A stretch of DNA of 64,000 nt. It comes from Candidatus Gastranaerophilales bacterium (GTDB lineage Bacteria; Cyanobacteriota; Vampirovibrionia; Gastranaerophilales; Gastranaerophilaceae). The stretch's first letter is position 1. Each line of letters opens with the position of its first letter. The stretch covers positions 118,069 through 182,068 of the forward strand of contig JAQUVW010000003.1 of NCBI GenBank assembly GCA_028693235.1. The letters run 5' to 3'. The translations under genes were made by a program, and so were the position numbers. Shown piece after piece: positions 61,068 through 64,000 of the stretch. Below the pieces are notes generated by a model, which saw nothing but the letters and a program-made list of their open reading frames with translations, ran no database searches and was not told where the DNA came from.

Positions 61068-62027
61068 ATGAAAGAAAATAAATTTTTAGAAATCATAAAC
61101 AAAACCCTAAGTGACAATTCATATTTAGGAGATGATTGTGCCTATCTTGAAGATTTAGGGATTTTTATAACCCATGACACGCTTGTTGAAAATGTTCATT
61201 TTTCACTTTCAACAACTGATGCTTTTACACTCGCCAAAAAAGCTGTAAATGTTAACCTGAGCGATTTAGCATCCAATTTAGCTATCCCAAAATACATAAC
61301 GGTTTCTTTATCACTTCCGAATAAGATTTCTGAAGATTTTGTTAAAGATTTTTACACAGGATTGAACGAGGAAGCTGAAAAGGCAAGTTTTAAAATAATC
61401 GGCGGTGATTTAACCGGCGGAAGCAATATTGTCATATCTATATGTGCCATCGGGAAAAAATCCACCTCCATAAAAGTATCTCGCAAATATGCACAAACAG
61501 GCGACATCATTGTAACAACTGGGACTTACGGCTCTAGTGTATGCGGTTTATATTGTTTAGAGAAAGGGAAAAATTGTCCCCTAAGCCCAATAACTGCACA
61601 CATTTCGCCAAAAGCAAAACTACAAGAATCAAAAATCCTCTCTGACAAACTTTCTCGAAACTCAGCTATCATGGATACTTCAGACGGTCTTATGGATGCT
61701 GCTTTCAAAATTGCAAAAATGAGCGGAGTTGAAATTGAACTCGACTTCAACAAAATTCCCTACGATAAAGATATAAAAATAATCGCACAAAACGCTAAAA
61801 TTGACTATGTAGACTGGATTTTATGGGGCGGTGAGGATTTTGAGCTTTTCTGTTCCGTTTCCGAAAATGATTTTAAAAAACTTGATAAAAAAATATTTAA
61901 ACCAATCGGAAAAGTTACAGCCAAAAATACTAACGGATTAGTAAAACTTAAAACAGACAATAAAATTATTGAAATAGACGAAGAAACTTTTAACACAAAA
62001 AGCTTCAATCATTTTGAGGAAAAATAA
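61068..62027 (+). CDS. thiL: Thiamine-monophosphate kinase
   Basis: ThiL makes thiamine diphosphate from thiamine phosphate and ATP. The 319 residues have SYLGDDCAYLEDL, ITHDTLVENVHFSL, AVNVNLSDLASN, KIIGGDLTGGS and IMDTSDGLMDAA, matching the AIR synthase-like kinase fold. It is 0 bp from ispD. No ribosome site is visible, which goes with a leaderless start. Confidence 0.95.
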   Translation: MKENKFLEIINKTLSDNSYLGDDCAYLEDLGIFITHDTLVENVHFSLSTTDAFTLAKKAVNVNLSDLASNLAIPKYITVSLSLPNKISEDFVKDFYTGLNEEAEKASFKIIGGDLTGGSNIVISICAIGKKSTSIKVSRKYAQTGDIIVTTGTYGSSVCGLYCLEKGKNCPLSPITAHISPKAKLQESKILSDKLSRNSAIMDTSDGLMDAAFKIAKMSGVEIELDFNKIPYDKDIKIIAQNAKIDYVDWILWGGEDFELFCSVSENDFKKLDKKIFKPIGKVTAKNTNGLVKLKTDNKIIEIDEETFNTKSFNHFEEK

Positions 62028-62693
62028 ATGAACATACAAGCCATAATTCCTGCAGGCGGAACATCTTCAAGGTACAAAGGAGGTAACAAGCTCCTTGAAA
62101 ATTTAGATGGAAAGCCTGTCTTAATGCACTCTATTGATAAAATGAACGAAATTGATTGCATATCAAAAATAATTATCCCATCTTCAGAAGGGCTCATTCC
62201 AACACTCAAAAAGCTGACTGAAAATTATAAAAAAGTTGAAATCGTAAAAGGCGGCTCTTGCCGGCAAGAATCTGTTTTCAACGGATTAAAAGCCTCAAAA
62301 GATTGTGACTACGTACTTATTCACGATGGAGCCAGACCGTTAATAAAAAAAGAAACTATTCAAAAAGCGTTAAATGAAACTTTTGAAAAAAAAGCAATAA
62401 TTGTCGCTGTAAAAACAATCGATACAATAAAAAAAGTTGATTCAAATCTGAAAATAATAGAAACTCCAAACAGAGCTTTTTTGTGGAATGTGCAAACTCC
62501 ACAAATTTTCGATTTTAAATTAATTTTTGAAGCACACAAAAAGCTTGAAGGTCATAAATTTAGTGACGATGGCGGACTACTTGAACATCTTGGAGCCGAT
62601 GTTTATATTTTTGAAGGCGAATATTCAAATTTCAAAATCACAACAAAAGAAGACCTTTTAAAAGCAGAAAAATTGATTGAATGTAACAAATAA
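62028..62693 (+). CDS. ispD: 2-C-methyl-D-erythritol 4-phosphate cytidylyltransferase IspD
   Basis: The third MEP-pathway enzyme, joining CTP to MEP. The 221-residue protein has AIIPAGGTSSRYKGGNKLLE (CTP loop), VKGGSCRQESVFNGL, YVLIHDGARPLI, AVKTIDTIKK, LWNVQTPQIF and the C-terminal NFKITTKEDLL. With ispG at 45.5 kb it completes part of the MEP route. Confidence 0.96.
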   Translation: MNIQAIIPAGGTSSRYKGGNKLLENLDGKPVLMHSIDKMNEIDCISKIIIPSSEGLIPTLKKLTENYKKVEIVKGGSCRQESVFNGLKASKDCDYVLIHDGARPLIKKETIQKALNETFEKKAIIVAVKTIDTIKKVDSNLKIIETPNRAFLWNVQTPQIFDFKLIFEAHKKLEGHKFSDDGGLLEHLGADVYIFEGEYSNFKITTKEDLLKAEKLIECNK

Positions 62694-62773
62694 TTTATAG
62701 TTTATACGCAAGCTAGCAAAAATATTTTTCACGCTTTTTATTCTAAACAGAGTAGTTAAATAGTGTGGTATAT

Positions 62774-64000
62774 ATGGTCAATTCTGTAACTGGGTCAACT
62801 CCAACTGTAAAGTCATCTATTTTTTATGTAAATGACATTCATGGGCAACTTCCTAAAATGGAACAATTAACTAACGCTTCTGCCCAATTTGACAGCTTTG
62901 CGAAAGAAAAGAAAGTCGATGCTTTAAAGCTTTGCTCTGGTGATACTTTTATCGGCGGAGATGAAAAAATAAACACCGCAGCTGCAACTTTCCTTGATAC
63001 AGCAGGCATTCAAGCTTCCACTTACGGAAACCATGAATTTGATGTTTCCGCTCCAAAACTCGCAAATATTATAAAAAACGTAAAAACAACATTCCTCGGA
63101 ATGAACATGAATATACCTGATAAAAACGCATTAAAACAAAAAACTCTCCGCTCAACCGTAATTGAACAAAATGGCAACAAGTACGGCGTTATCGGGCTTC
63201 AACCACTTGACTTATATACAAGAATCAAGAAAAAAGAACTTTTAGACGGCATAACCGTTGACGACGAGCCTCAAACTTTTAAAGAACTTCAAGAAGAAGT
63301 AAACGGGCTTAAACAACAAGGTATTAACAAAATTATCCTATTGTCACATACGGGAAACAAAGAAGAAAAGAAAATCGCACAATCTATTGACGGTATAGAC
63401 GTTATCTTAGGCGGTCACTCTCACGATATGATTGAAGGTATCAAACAAGGCGAAAATCTATTCTATTCACCATCAGGGGAACCTGTCATCATTACTCAAG
63501 CAGGACGTGACGGGCATAATTTCGGCATTTTGAATGTCGAATATGACGCTCAAGGTAAAATCGTTAAAGCTCAAAATAACGTTGAAAAAACATCTGCTTA
63601 CGGCAAAAATTTACTTATGTCAGCTACTGCAGACAAAATACTCGGTCCATCACCTGTTATCGGAACTTTAAGCAAATGCGACCCTTACCCGAAAAAACCT
63701 TTGATTGAAGAAAATCCTTTTGCCAGTTTCGTTGCTGATGCCGTAAGAAAAGAAATGGGGGCTGATATCGTCCTCGTAAACTCCGCTAATTTCAGAGGAA
63801 ACGTTTCCTCAGGCGAAATTACCGAACGTGACATCTCTAGTGCTTTCCCTTTCAAAAACAAATTATGCAAAGTTGAGTTATCTGAAAAAGACCTAATCGA
63901 TGCTTTAAACCACGGTGGCACATCTCTAAAAACTCCTGACAACAAGCCAAACATAATGCAAGTTTCAGGCATGACCTATACCTTAGACAAAGAAGGAAAA
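62774..64000 (+). CDS. 5'-nucleotidase/UshA-family metallophosphoesterase, cut by window end
   Basis: The frame is open from ATG 62774 to the last base (409 residues visible). N-terminal calcineurin-like domain: FYVNDIHGQLPKM, CSGDTFIGGDE, TYGNHEFDV, LLSHTGNKEE and LGGHSHDMI. The C-terminal nucleotidase domain begins near 300 (NPFASFVADAVRKEMGADIVLVNSANFRG). Such enzymes remove phosphate from nucleotides or cyclic phosphates, usually in the periplasm, but here no signal peptide is visible (MVNSVTGSTPTVKSS). No clear ribosome site precedes the ATG, so the start is slightly uncertain. Confidence 0.88.
   Translation, partial: MVNSVTGSTPTVKSSIFYVNDIHGQLPKMEQLTNASAQFDSFAKEKKVDALKLCSGDTFIGGDEKINTAAATFLDTAGIQASTYGNHEFDVSAPKLANIIKNVKTTFLGMNMNIPDKNALKQKTLRSTVIEQNGNKYGVIGLQPLDLYTRIKKKELLDGITVDDEPQTFKELQEEVNGLKQQGINKIILLSHTGNKEEKKIAQSIDGIDVILGGHSHDMIEGIKQGENLFYSPSGEPVIITQAGRDGHNFGILNVEYDAQGKIVKAQNNVEKTSAYGKNLLMSATADKILGPSPVIGTLSKCDPYPKKPLIEENPFASFVADAVRKEMGADIVLVNSANFRGNVSSGEITERDISSAFPFKNKLCKVELSEKDLIDALNHGGTSLKTPDNKPNIMQVSGMTYTLDKEGK

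Noticed and set aside
63685..63972. A minus-strand frame of 95 codons near the end
   Set aside because: It lies opposite the conserved nucleotidase domain of the 5'-nucleotidase-like gene.

Overview
The window is AT-rich bacterial chromosome (roughly one third G+C by eye), densely packed on both strands, with TAATG and ATGA gene overlaps and frequent TTG starts. No 16S rRNA, phage, insertion sequence or CRISPR array is present. Three things point to a non-photosynthetic relative of cyanobacteria, i.e. the Melainabacteria/Vampirovibrionia, probably a gut-type Gastranaerophilales: a complex I cluster of exactly eleven subunits (A,B,C,D,H,I,J,K,L,M,N, without the NADH module E,F,G), the MEP isoprenoid genes ispG and ispD, and several unrecognised small proteins with helical, glycine-rich or 'SFKG'-type sequences. 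This assignment is inference and needs a marker-gene tree.

Layout. 1-10.4 kb (minus): one long co-directional run glyA, wecA/tagO-like, def, fmt, aroH, a divergent purD-like gene, ylxR, infB, rbfA, truB and a partial lipid-binding secreted protein. It joins translation initiation, N-formyl-Met handling and one-carbon supply. 10.5-15.8 kb (plus): a J-domain chaperone with a shortened zinc finger, queE, alkD, then a MetE/UROD-like zinc methyltransferase, a CooC-like ATPase and folD. 15.9-19.4 kb (minus): purC, then crcB, a second formyltransferase, an endonuclease IV-like TIM barrel and a GT2 glycosyltransferase. 19.6-24.5 kb (plus): serS, tmk, a duplicated-repeat protein, folE2, an aminotransferase and hisH. 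24.7-25.3 kb: a pair of small coiled-coil proteins of unknown role.

25.4-31.7 kb (plus) is a classic fatty-acid cluster: DUF177, rpmF, plsX, fabH, fabD, fabG, acpP, fabF. 31.7-32.4 kb holds a small membrane-type protein and a noncoding stretch with an orphan minus-strand terminator that may mark a small RNA. 32.4-36.4 kb carries mgtE, a degenerate receiver/GGDEF protein, a sugar-isomerase-type TIM barrel and an isochorismatase-family hydrolase. 36.4-39.8 kb (minus) encodes a hybrid sensor kinase, a NarL-type regulator and a secreted propeller-like protein. 39.9-41.5 kb (minus) is the tRNA-Thr, tRNA-Tyr, tRNA-Thr, tuf operon.

41.7-46.9 kb has trxA, a large lineage-specific gene split by a one-base frameshift in an A7 run, a metallophosphoesterase, ispG and a small secreted protein. 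47.0-56.7 kb (minus) is the eleven-gene complex I operon. 56.8-59.2 kb contains a secreted TPR protein, a repeat-rich protein with about 23-residue units and an 86-residue unknown. 59.5-64.0 kb holds pgi, a probably leaderless thiL, ispD and a 5'-nucleotidase-family protein running off the end. No single defence or mobile system is visible. The most unusual material is the lineage-specific unknowns, the candidate small RNA, and the odd pairings around the formyltransferase and the CooC-like ATPase.
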